Assembly: GCA_030743445.1 (NCBI GenBank)
Contig: JASLSL010000327.1
Span: 1-9,150 of the forward strand
Origin: Alphaproteobacteria bacterium
GTDB lineage: Bacteria > Pseudomonadota > Alphaproteobacteria > UBA8366
Reading direction: 5' to 3'
DNA: 9,150 nt
The notes under the pieces were generated by a model that was given only the letters and a program-made list of their open reading frames with translations, ran no database searches and was not told where the DNA came from. The position numbers were made by a program, and so were the translations under genes. Position 1 is the stretch's first letter; each line of letters opens with the position of its first letter. Shown piece after piece: positions 1 through 6,385 of this stretch.

Positions 1-1523
1 CGCTGGATTGCGACATGTCGACGCCATGGACCGGCGCCCGCCCGGCGGTGCTGTGCGAAGGACTGTCCGATCCCTGGCGAACCGCGGGCGATACGGTCGA
101 GCGGCTGGAGCATTTGGCGTTGTCCCTGGTGCAGGGACAGAGCGCCGGGGAATGGCCGCGCGCCGCCGCCGTGCTGGCCGAGATTCGCGATCGCGTCCGC
201 CCGGCCGTCGAGTCTTGCGGCGAGGGGGAAATTGACGCCGCCTTGCGCGGGCTCGACGGGCGGTTCATCGAGCCGGGCCCGTCCGGTGCGCCGACGCGTG
301 GACGCCTGGACGTGTTGCCGACCGGGCGCAACTTCTATTCGGTCGACAACCGCGTCGTGCCGACGCCAACCGCCTGGCTGCTCGGCTGGAAGTCGGCGTC
401 GCTCCTGGTCGACCACTATCGCCAGACCAATGGCGCCTGGCCGGCGAGCATGGTGATCACCGCCTGGGGCACCTCGAACATGCGGACCGGCGGCGAGGAC
501 ATCGCGCAGGCGCTCGCGCTGCTCGGCGTCCGCCCGACTTGGGACAATGCCTCCAGGCGCGTCACCGGGTTCGAGGTATTACCTCTTTCGGTCCTGGACC
601 GGCCACGGGTCGACGTCACCTTGCGCATTTCCGGGTTCTTCCGCGACGCCTTCCCGGAGCAGATCGACCTGTTCGATTCCGCGGTGCGCGCGGTCGCCGA
701 CCTCAATGAGCGGTCGAAAGACAACCCGGTCGCGGCGCGGGTCGGCCGCGAGGCAGCGGCCCTGACGTCGGACGGCGTCGATGCGGTGGAGGCCCGGCGG
801 CGCGCCGCCTATCGCGTGTTCGGCTCGAAGCCCGGCGCCTATGGGGCGGGGCTCCAGGCGTTGATCGACGAGCGCGGCTGGGAGACCGAGGCGGATCTGG
901 CCCGCGCCTACGTTGCCTGGGGCGGATATGCCTATGGCGGCGGTGCGGAAGGGCGGGCCGAGCACGGGTTGTTCGAGACCCGGCTTGGCCATGCCGTGGC
1001 CGTGGTTCAGAACCAGGACAACCGCGAGCACGACCTCTTGGATTCCGACGACTACTACCAGTTCGAGGGCGGGGCGACCGCGGCGGTGCGCCATCTGTCG
1101 GGCGCGCAGCCCGCGGTCTACCACAACGACCATTCCCGGCCCGAAAGTCCCCGGATCAGAACGCTGGACGACGAGATCGGCCGGGTCGTCAGGGCCCGCG
1201 CCGTCAACCCGAAATGGCTCGCCGGCGTGATGCGCCACGGCTACAAGGGCGCGTTCGAGATCGCGGCGACGGTCGACTACCTGTTCGCCTTCGCGGCGAC
1301 GACCGGGCTGGTCGCCGATCATCATTTCGACCTGGTCTATGAGGCCTATATCGCCGATCCGGAGGTGCGAAGCTTCCTGCTCGACAACAACCCGGCGGCG
1401 GCGCGCGAGCTCGCCGACCGGCTGATCGAGGCGCAGGACCGCGGCCTTTGGAAGCCCCGGGCCAACGCCAGTTACACCATGCTGAAGGAACTCGCGGCCA
1501 CCGAGAAGAGAGAGGCGTCATGA
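1..1523 (+). CDS. cobN: Cobaltochelatase large subunit CobN, C-terminal part (5' partial)
   Basis: CobN is the large, porphyrin-binding subunit of the CobNST chelatase. It inserts Co2+ into hydrogenobyrinic acid a,c-diamide with ATP hydrolysis by CobS and CobT, in the cytoplasm. The frame is open from the left edge (first full codon at base 3), so the start lies outside. About 506 residues are visible, against roughly 1,200-1,400 for full CobN. Counting from the first visible residue, conserved blocks are PTGRNFYSVDNR near 105-115, GTSNMRTGG at 156-164, FGSKPGAYGAGLQ from 273 and NQDNREHDLLDSDDYYQFEG from 337. The C-terminal GLWKPRANASYTML stretch is typical of CobN. BchH, the magnesium chelatase homologue, is the main alternative, but the cob neighbours and this C-terminus argue against it. 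The reading frame is intact, and its TGA overlaps the cobO start. The ATG at 15 is internal and not the true start. Confidence 0.96.
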   Translation, partial: LDCDMSTPWTGARPAVLCEGLSDPWRTAGDTVERLEHLALSLVQGQSAGEWPRAAAVLAEIRDRVRPAVESCGEGEIDAALRGLDGRFIEPGPSGAPTRGRLDVLPTGRNFYSVDNRVVPTPTAWLLGWKSASLLVDHYRQTNGAWPASMVITAWGTSNMRTGGEDIAQALALLGVRPTWDNASRRVTGFEVLPLSVLDRPRVDVTLRISGFFRDAFPEQIDLFDSAVRAVADLNERSKDNPVAARVGREAAALTSDGVDAVEARRRAAYRVFGSKPGAYGAGLQALIDERGWETEADLARAYVAWGGYAYGGGAEGRAEHGLFETRLGHAVAVVQNQDNREHDLLDSDDYYQFEGGATAAVRHLSGAQPAVYHNDHSRPESPRIRTLDDEIGRVVRARAVNPKWLAGVMRHGYKGAFEIAATVDYLFAFAATTGLVADHHFDLVYEAYIADPEVRSFLLDNNPAAARELADRLIEAQDRGLWKPRANASYTMLKELAATEKREAS

Positions 1524-2158
1524 GCGATACCGAACCGAGTGAAGACGACATCAATCGCCGCGCCAACGAAAAATCCCGCAAACGCAAGCAAGCCAGGGAC
1601 CGCATGCTGGCGACCAAGACGATCGAGAAGGGCCTGTTGATCGTTCATACCGGCAAGGGGAAGGGCAAGTCGACGGCCGCCTTCGGACTCGCTATTCGCG
1701 CGATCGGCAACGGCATGAAGGTCGGCGTCGTCCAGTTCGTCAAAGGCAAATGGCAAACCGGCGAGCGCGGCGTCCTGGAGAAATTCCCGGATCAGGTCAC
1801 CATCCGCACGATGGGCGAAGGCTTCACCTGGGAGACCCAGGATCGCGCCCGCGACATCGCGGCGGCCAAGGCCGCCTGGGACGTGTCCCGGGAGATGATC
1901 GAGGACTGCCGCGGCGACGATCCGAAATACGATCTCGTGATCCTGGACGAGCTGAATATCGTCCTCAGATACGACTACCTGCCGATCGAGGAGGTCTTGG
2001 AAGTCCTGGGCGGCAGGCCCGAAGGTCTGCATGTCGTCGTGACCGGGCGCAATGCGAAGGAACCCTTGATCGAGCTCGCCGATCTGGTCACCGAAATGAC
2101 CATGGTCAAGCACCCCTTCAGGGCCGGCGTGAAGGCCCAAAAGGGAATTGAATATTGA
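1520..2158 (+). CDS. cobO: Corrinoid adenosyltransferase CobO (CobA/BtuR family)
   Basis: CobO transfers the 5'-deoxyadenosyl group from ATP to the cobalt of cob(I)yrinic acid a,c-diamide or other reduced corrinoids in the cytoplasm. The 212-residue product has the expected family length. A basic, charged N-terminal segment (residues 10-37) precedes the P-loop GKGKGKST at 45-52. Further family motifs are GEGFTWET at 99-106, LVILDELN at 139-146, VTGRNA at 174-179 and a C-terminal HPFRAGVKAQKGIEY. The start is the ATG at 1520, which overlaps the cobN stop as ATGA. It has a purine-rich AGAGG at 1511-1515, and the chosen N-terminus matches the family. An earlier in-frame ATG at 1448 lies inside cobN and is not needed. 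Overlap with cobN implies translational coupling in a cobN-cobO-cobQ unit. The glycine/lysine-rich P-loop separates it from the unrelated PduO and EutT adenosyltransferases. Confidence 0.97.
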   Translation: MSDTEPSEDDINRRANEKSRKRKQARDRMLATKTIEKGLLIVHTGKGKGKSTAAFGLAIRAIGNGMKVGVVQFVKGKWQTGERGVLEKFPDQVTIRTMGEGFTWETQDRARDIAAAKAAWDVSREMIEDCRGDDPKYDLVILDELNIVLRYDYLPIEEVLEVLGGRPEGLHVVVTGRNAKEPLIELADLVTEMTMVKHPFRAGVKAQKGIEY

Positions 2159-2162
2159 AAGG
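2158..2162 (+). promoter_or_regulatory. Probable ribosome binding site deciding the cobQ start
   Basis: AAAGG sits nine bases before a TTG at 2172 and overlaps the last base of the cobO stop codon. It supports the TTG at 2172 as the cobQ start. The other in-frame candidates are a TTG at 2148 inside cobO, with AAAAGGG only about two bases upstream, and an ATG at 2190 that has no clear Shine-Dalgarno sequence. Confidence 0.45.
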
Positions 2163-2171
2163 CATCGAATT

Positions 2172-3638
2172 TTGACCGCGGCGGCGATCATGGTGCAGGG
2201 CACCGGCTCGGACGTCGGTAAATCGACCGTCGTCGCCGGCCTTTGCCGCGCCTTCACCAAGCGCGGGCTGACGGTCCGCCCCTTCAAGCCGCAGAACATG
2301 TCGAACAATGCCGCGGTAACCCCAGAGTGCGGCGAGATCGGCCGGGCCCAGGCCTTGCAGGCCAGGGCCTGCGGCGTCCCTCCGTCGACCGATATGAACC
2401 CGGTCCTGCTCAAGCCGCAGACCGACGTCGGCTCGCAAGTCGTGGTGCGGGGCCGGGTGTGGAAGAACGTCAAGGCGCGGGACTACTACGACCTCAAGCC
2501 CGAACTCATGCCGATTATTCTGGAAAGCTACGCGCGGCTCGGCGAGGACTGCGACCTCGTCGTCATCGAGGGCGCGGGCAGCCCGGCGGAGGTCAATCTG
2601 CGCGATGGCGACGTGGCGAACATGGGCTTTGCGCTCGCTGCCGGAACCCCCGTCGTTCTGATCGCCGACATCGACCGCGGCGGCGTCATCGCCAATATCG
2701 TCGGCACCCACGCCCTTCTGACCGAAGACGAGCGCCAATTGTTGCTCGGCTACATCGTCAACAAGTTTCGCGGCGACGCATCATTGTTCGACGCGGGGCT
2801 CGAGGCGATCGGCGAGCGCACCGGGCTCGAATGTTTCGGTGTCCTGCCTTACCTCGCCGAAATACGAAAACTGCCGGCGGAGGATGCGCTCGGCGTCGAC
2901 GCCTATGAACGGAGGCCGGGCGCCCCTATTCGGGTCGCCGTTCCGGTGATCTCGCGCATCGCGAATTTCGACGACGTCGATCCACTCGCGGCCGAACCCG
3001 ATGTCGAGGTCACGATGATCCAGCCCGGCGAACCACTTCCCGGCGATGCCGACCTTGTCCTGCTGCCGGGCTCGAAATCGACGGTCGGCGATCTCCGGTT
3101 CCTCAAATCGCAAGGCTGGGATGTCGACATCGCGGCGCATGTGCGGCGCGGCGGCGCGGTCTTGGGCCTCTGTGGCGGGTACCAGATGCTGGGCCGGCTG
3201 GTGCGCGATCCCGATGGCGTGGAGGGGTCGCGCGGCGAGGAGGCGGGGCTCGGCCTGCTCGACGTCGAGACGGTGATTTCCGGCGCGAAACGCCTAGAGC
3301 GGGTCGAGGGGCGCGAGCACCATAGCGGCCTCGAAATCGACGGCTTCGAGATGCGCATGGGCAAGACCAAGGGCCCGGCGACCGAGCAGCCGATGCTGCA
3401 GCTCGGCTCGGGGCCCGATGGCGCGGTCTCGGCGGACGGTCTGGTGCAGGGGTGCTACGTGCACGGCCTGTTCGCGGCCGACGCATTCCGTCACGCCTTT
3501 CTCGCGCGCCTCAAGAGCCGATCCGATTCCGGCTTGCGCTACGAGGCCGAAATCGAGCGCGCGCTCGACGCCCTGGCAACCCATTGCGAGCGCCACCTGC
3601 ATTTGGACCGATTGTTGGAGGCGGCGAATGGAAGCTAA
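2172..3638 (+). CDS. cobQ: Cobyric acid synthase CobQ (glutamine-dependent)
   Basis: CobQ amidates the b, d, e and g carboxylates of adenosylcobyrinic acid a,c-diamide, using four glutamines and four ATP, to give adenosylcobyric acid. With the TTG start at 2172 the protein has 488 residues, the usual length. The N-terminal synthetase domain carries MVQGTGSDVGKST at 7-19, PFKPQNMSNNAAVT at 37-50, MNPVLLKPQTDVGSQVVVRG at 75-94, GAGSPAEVNLRDGDVANMGF at 134-153 and ADIDRGGVIANIVGT at 165-179. The C-terminal class I glutamine amidotransferase-like domain has the nucleophile Cys334 in LGLCGGYQ and the catalytic His431 in CYVHGLF. CobB/CbiA is related but lacks this combination of motifs. The start is uncertain: TTG 2148 gives 496 residues and ATG 2190 gives 482. 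I prefer 2172 because of the upstream AAAGG and because family members usually begin a few residues before the MVQGT segment. The gene ends one base from the stop of the opposing cobD. Confidence 0.96.
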   Translation: MTAAAIMVQGTGSDVGKSTVVAGLCRAFTKRGLTVRPFKPQNMSNNAAVTPECGEIGRAQALQARACGVPPSTDMNPVLLKPQTDVGSQVVVRGRVWKNVKARDYYDLKPELMPIILESYARLGEDCDLVVIEGAGSPAEVNLRDGDVANMGFALAAGTPVVLIADIDRGGVIANIVGTHALLTEDERQLLLGYIVNKFRGDASLFDAGLEAIGERTGLECFGVLPYLAEIRKLPAEDALGVDAYERRPGAPIRVAVPVISRIANFDDVDPLAAEPDVEVTMIQPGEPLPGDADLVLLPGSKSTVGDLRFLKSQGWDVDIAAHVRRGGAVLGLCGGYQMLGRLVRDPDGVEGSRGEEAGLGLLDVETVISGAKRLERVEGREHHSGLEIDGFEMRMGKTKGPATEQPMLQLGSGPDGAVSADGLVQGCYVHGLFAADAFRHAFLARLKSRSDSGLRYEAEIERALDALATHCERHLHLDRLLEAANGS

Positions 3639-3639
3639 T

Positions 3640-4632
3640 CTAGATCGCGGCCAGGCCGGCGATCAGGGCGAACACGATCGCCCCCGCCGCGAGGTAGAGA
3701 CGAAGGGCGCGGCGAATATCCGGCGCCCCGACCGCCTTCCGCCCGCTTCCCATCCAGGCGTCTTCGACCGGCTCGCCGCCGTAGAGCCGTGGCCCGCCGA
3801 GCGCCAGATCGAGCGCGCCGGCCACCGCCGCCTCGCACCACCCGGCATTGGCCGAACGATGGCGCCATGCGTCCCGCATGACGGTCCGAGCCGCCCGAGG
3901 CGCCGAGGACTTGGGCAGAACCAGTGCGGCACAGATGAATATCGCCGCCGTCAGGCGCGAGGCCGGCAGGTTGACCAAGTCGTCCAGTCTCGCCGCGGCC
4001 CAACCGAAGTGGCGATAGCGGTCGGTTTCGTGCCCCACCATGCTGTCGAGCGTATTGATCGCCTTGTAGGCGAAAAGCCCGGGCAGTCCGAAAAGCAGGT
4101 ACCAGAAGGCCGGCGCCACGACGCCGTCGGAAAAATTCTCGGCAAGCGATTCCACCGCCGCGCGACCGACCCCGGCCGCGTCGAGACTCTCCGGGTCGCG
4201 CCCGACGATCTCCCGGACCGCCCGGCGGCCGGCGGCGAGCCCTTCGCCCAACGCGCGGGCGACCCGGTTGACGTGATCGTAGAGCCCGCGAAAGGCGAGC
4301 AGGGTGCTCACCACCACCGCTTCGGCTGCCCAAGACCAATTTCCGTCCAGCATCCGCAGGCCCGCTCCCACCGCCCACCCGACGCCGACCACGATGGCGA
4401 GGGTGAGGACCACCAGCAACACACCCCTCGATCGTCCGGCGATCCCATCACTTGGATAGAGACCGGCCTCGATGCCGCCGATCAGGCGCCCCAACAAGGC
4501 GACCGGGTGGGGCAGCCACCGATAGAGCCAATTCGGGTCGCCGATCGCGGCGTCGAGCGCGAGTGCGGCCAGCAGCACAAGCGCCGGGCCGACGCTCTCG
4601 GGCGCGCCGTACAGATTCGGGATCAGCATCAT
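3640..4632 (-). CDS. cobD: Adenosylcobinamide-phosphate synthase CobD (CbiB family), membrane protein
   Basis: This enzyme joins adenosylcobyric acid to (R)-1-amino-2-propanol or its phosphate, forming adenosylcobinamide (phosphate). It is an integral membrane protein. From the ATG at 4632 it has 330 residues, a normal length. Hydrophobic segments lie near residues 17-32, 70-91, 102-116, 173-187, 227-240 and 313-330. Family motifs are LPHPVALLGRLI, ESLAENFSDG at 161-170, YKAINTLDSM at 189-198 followed by VGHETDRY, and RLDDLVNLPASRL at 215-227. A GTG at 4704 would add 24 residues that are unlike family N-termini, so I prefer one of the two adjacent ATGs at 4632 and 4629, preceded by GGGAGGG at a rather long 13 bases. 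The gene is inverted relative to its neighbours, ends one base from cobQ and is divergent from cbiX, so it needs its own promoter. It should not be confused with Salmonella CobD, a threonine-phosphate decarboxylase. Confidence 0.95.
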   Translation of the reverse strand: MMLIPNLYGAPESVGPALVLLAALALDAAIGDPNWLYRWLPHPVALLGRLIGGIEAGLYPSDGIAGRSRGVLLVVLTLAIVVGVGWAVGAGLRMLDGNWSWAAEAVVVSTLLAFRGLYDHVNRVARALGEGLAAGRRAVREIVGRDPESLDAAGVGRAAVESLAENFSDGVVAPAFWYLLFGLPGLFAYKAINTLDSMVGHETDRYRHFGWAAARLDDLVNLPASRLTAAIFICAALVLPKSSAPRAARTVMRDAWRHRSANAGWCEAAVAGALDLALGGPRLYGGEPVEDAWMGSGRKAVGAPDIRRALRLYLAAGAIVFALIAGLAAI

Positions 4633-4645
4633 CGAATGGTGCGTG

Positions 4646-4652
4646 CCCTCCC
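4646..4652 (-). promoter_or_regulatory. Candidate Shine-Dalgarno sequence for cobD
   Basis: On the minus strand this reads GGGAGGG. It is the only strong Shine-Dalgarno-like match near the cobD start. The spacing of 13 bases to the ATG at 4632 (16 to the ATG at 4629) is longer than the usual 5-9, so assignment is tentative. It still supports a start near 4632 over the GTG at 4704. Confidence 0.35.
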
Positions 4653-4672
4653 ACAGGGGGTCAATTACAATG

Positions 4673-4700
4673 CCGGCGATTGGACGAAGAAAATTGCCGG
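4673..4700 (+). repeat. Short imperfect inverted repeat in the cobD-cbiX intergenic region
   Basis: CCGGCGAT at 4673-4680 pairs with ATTGCCGG at 4693-4700 with one mismatched position, around a 12-base loop. It lies just after the plus-strand -10-like hexamer, where it could be an operator or a leader hairpin for cbiX. It has no U-tract, so an intrinsic terminator is unlikely. Repeats of this size arise by chance in GC-rich DNA. Confidence 0.25.
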
Positions 4701-4736
4701 TCACGACTCGGATGACTTCGAGCCAACGGGGAACCC

Positions 4737-5753
4737 ATGACTGAAAAAATCGGAATTATGCTGTGCGGACACGGCAGCAGGGACGCGGGCGCGGTCCGCG
4801 AATTCGGCGAACTCGCCAACGCCGTTCGGGCGAGGTTGCCCGACTACGAAGTCGATCACGGGTTCCTGGAATTCGCGCGCCCGGTGATCCGAACGGGTCT
4901 CGACGCGCTCCGCGATCGGGGTGTGAAGACCATCCTCGCCTTGCCGGGAATGTTGTTCGCCGCCGGGCACGTGAAGAACGACATTCCCTCCGTGCTCAAC
5001 ACCTACATGGCGCAACACCCAGAGGTCACGATCACATACGGACGGGAACTCGGCATCGACCCGAAGATGATCCGGGCCGCCGGCGTCTCGGTGCAACAAG
5101 CGCTCGATGCCGCGGGCGGCGAGGCTGGGGGCGCTGTGCCGCCCGAGGAAACCCTGCTGATGACGGTCGGGCGCGGCGCCTCCGATCCGGACGCCAACTC
5201 CAATATAGCCAAGGTCTCGCGCATGCTGTGGGAAGGCTTCGGGTTCGGGTGGGGCGAGACGTGCTATTCGGGCGTCACGTTTCCGCTCGTCGAGCCTGGC
5301 CTGGAGCACGCGGCAAAGCTCGGTTACCGGCGCATTGTCGTGTTCCCTTATTTTCTCTTTACCGGCGTTCTAGTCCGGAGAATCTACGACTACACCGACG
5401 TCGTCGCGGCGCGCCATCCCGACATCCAGTTCATCAAGGCCTCATATCTGAACGCCCAGCCCTTGGTCGTGGAGAGTTTCATCGATCGGGCGCACGAAAT
5501 CCTCGAAGGCGTCAACAACATGAACTGCCAGATGTGCAAATATCGCGAACAGGTTTTGGGCTTCGAAGACGAAGTCGGCCTTCGCCAGGAGAGCCACCAC
5601 CATCATGTCGAGGGCATCGGCACCGACGAAGATCACGCGGCCGACCATGACCACGGGCACGATCACAGCCATGACCATGGCCATCACCCCTATCCGCACG
5701 CCGATCACCCGCATGGTCCGGTCAGCATGAAAACGCCGTCGTCGGGCGACTAA
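4737..5753 (+). CDS. cbiX: Sirohydrochlorin cobaltochelatase CbiX, long form with Cys-X-X-Cys and His-rich tail
   Basis: CbiX inserts Co2+ into sirohydrochlorin (factor II) in the cobalt-early pathway, without ATP. The 338-residue protein has two tandem CbiX-type domains. The first (about 5-125) carries CGHGSRD with His12 and FAAGHVKND with His78, the expected metal-handling histidines. In the second (about 138-258) the equivalent segment is VGRGASDP, so the histidine is replaced and only the first domain looks catalytic. Residues 262-267 are MNCQMC (Cys264, Cys267), the motif that holds an Fe-S cluster in long-form CbiX proteins. A tail follows with 16 histidines between 287 and 326. The start is the ATG at 4737, preceded by GGGGA at 4728-4732; a stop codon in frame at 4713 excludes a longer product. 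The gene is divergent from cobD and five bases ahead of cobH, so it probably opens the operon. SirB and CysG, which make sirohaem, lack this tail and long architecture. Confidence 0.95.
   Translation: MTEKIGIMLCGHGSRDAGAVREFGELANAVRARLPDYEVDHGFLEFARPVIRTGLDALRDRGVKTILALPGMLFAAGHVKNDIPSVLNTYMAQHPEVTITYGRELGIDPKMIRAAGVSVQQALDAAGGEAGGAVPPEETLLMTVGRGASDPDANSNIAKVSRMLWEGFGFGWGETCYSGVTFPLVEPGLEHAAKLGYRRIVVFPYFLFTGVLVRRIYDYTDVVAARHPDIQFIKASYLNAQPLVVESFIDRAHEILEGVNNMNCQMCKYREQVLGFEDEVGLRQESHHHHVEGIGTDEDHAADHDHGHDHSHDHGHHPYPHADHPHGPVSMKTPSSGD
5595..5714 (+). other. His-rich tail of CbiX (coding segment)
   Basis: This segment encodes residues 287-326 of CbiX. It begins with four histidines in a row and continues with alternating Asp-His and Gly-His pairs. 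Sixteen of 40 residues are histidine, and Asp and Glu make up much of the rest. Such tails bind divalent metals in related long-form CbiX proteins and in metallochaperones. A role in cobalt storage or delivery is therefore likely but is an inference here. The repeated CAC/CAT and GAC/GAT codons make the DNA mildly repetitive. Confidence 0.85.
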
Positions 5754-5758
5754 CGTGA

Positions 5759-6385
5759 ATGGCCGAGTATTTGAGAAACCCCGAGGAAATTTACCGCCGA
5801 TCGTTCTCCATCGTCCGGCGGGAGACGGATTTCTCGAAGATGCCGGAAGACATCGCGGCGCTGGCGCTTCGCGTCGTGCACGCCTGCGGAATGCCGGACA
5901 TCGCCCTGGACCTCGCCTGGGACGGTCGGGTCGCGGACGCGGCGTGGGGCGCGCTCTCGGAGGGGAAACCGATAATTGCCGACTGTCGAATGGTCGCCGA
6001 AGGTGTCATTAAAACGCATCTGCCGAACGACAATACGGTGCTCTGCGGGTTGGTGAACCCGGCCACCACGGCCTATGCGGAAAAGACCGGCACGACGCGG
6101 TCGGCAGCCGCGTTCGACGTGCTCTCGGGACAGATCGACGGCGCCGTCGTCGCCATCGGGAACGCGCCGACGGCACTCTATCGGTTGCTCGAATTGATCG
6201 CCGGCGGCGAGACCCGCCCGGCGGCGGTCCTGGCCTTCCCGGTCGGTTTCGTGGGTGCGGCGGAATCGAAGGAGGCCCTGATATCCGGCTCGCACGGGGT
6301 CCCCTACCTGACCCTTCGCGGGCGGCGCGGCGGTAGTGCCATGGCGGCGGCCGCGGTCAACGCGCTCAGGGATGCATCGTCGTGA
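5759..6385 (+). CDS. cobH: Precorrin-8X methylmutase CobH (CbiC family)
   Basis: CobH moves the methyl group from C11 to C12 of precorrin-8 (or its cobalt form), giving hydrogenobyrinic acid (or cobyrinic acid). The 208-residue product is full length for the family. The N-terminal segment YLRNPEEIYRRSF is typical. VVHACGM contains His41, which corresponds to the catalytic histidine of Pseudomonas denitrificans CobH. Further conserved stretches are DCRMVAEGV, TTRSAAAFDV, VVAIGNAPTALYRLLELI, FPVGFVGAAESKEAL and LRGRRGGSAMAAAAVNAL. The ATG at 5759 lies five bases after the cbiX stop and has no strong Shine-Dalgarno sequence, so translation may depend on ribosomes leaving cbiX. The TGA overlaps the GTG start of cobL. 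The sequence does not show whether the substrate carries cobalt; the adjacent cbiX suggests it may. Confidence 0.97.
   Translation: MAEYLRNPEEIYRRSFSIVRRETDFSKMPEDIAALALRVVHACGMPDIALDLAWDGRVADAAWGALSEGKPIIADCRMVAEGVIKTHLPNDNTVLCGLVNPATTAYAEKTGTTRSAAAFDVLSGQIDGAVVAIGNAPTALYRLLELIAGGETRPAAVLAFPVGFVGAAESKEALISGSHGVPYLTLRGRRGGSAMAAAAVNALRDASS

Larger units (their letters stand above)
4633..4736. promoter_or_regulatory. Divergent promoter region between cobD and cbiX
   Basis: This is the only intergenic stretch of useful length in the window and must serve cobD (leftward), and probably cbiX and the genes after it (rightward). On the plus strand TACAAT at 4666-4671 matches the -10 consensus at five of six positions, but the -35 position holds only GTGCCC at 4643-4648. 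On the minus strand TGTAAT (4664-4669) also matches five of six, with a poor TTTCTT at the -35 position. The two hexamers overlap, so the promoters could exclude each other. The sequence matches are weak and chance is a real explanation. No cobalamin riboswitch signature (GCCACTG B12-box) is seen on either strand. Confidence 0.3.

Noticed and set aside
1472..2473. Minus-strand open frame of 333 codons opposite cobO and the start of cobQ
   Set aside because: It shows no family similarity and covers two well-supported plus-strand genes. It is typical of spurious frames in GC-rich DNA.
3630..3660. Intrinsic terminator between cobQ and cobD
   Set aside because: The stops are one base apart and no GC-rich hairpin followed by a T-run is visible around them on either strand.
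4633..4736. Cobalamin riboswitch upstream of cbiX or cobD
   Set aside because: Neither strand shows the conserved B12-box or the flanking conserved segments, and the space is too short for a full element before either start.
3418..4740. Long plus-strand open frame (440 codons) opposite cobD
   Set aside because: It is rich in Arg, Pro and Gly with no recognisable family and overlaps the end of cobQ. The minus strand encodes a clear CobD with all family motifs. The open frame is a side effect of high GC content.
5595..5714. Tandem DNA repeat or CRISPR-like element in the His-rich region
   Set aside because: The repetitiveness comes from His, Asp and Gly codons within an intact cbiX frame. There are no regular repeat and spacer units.
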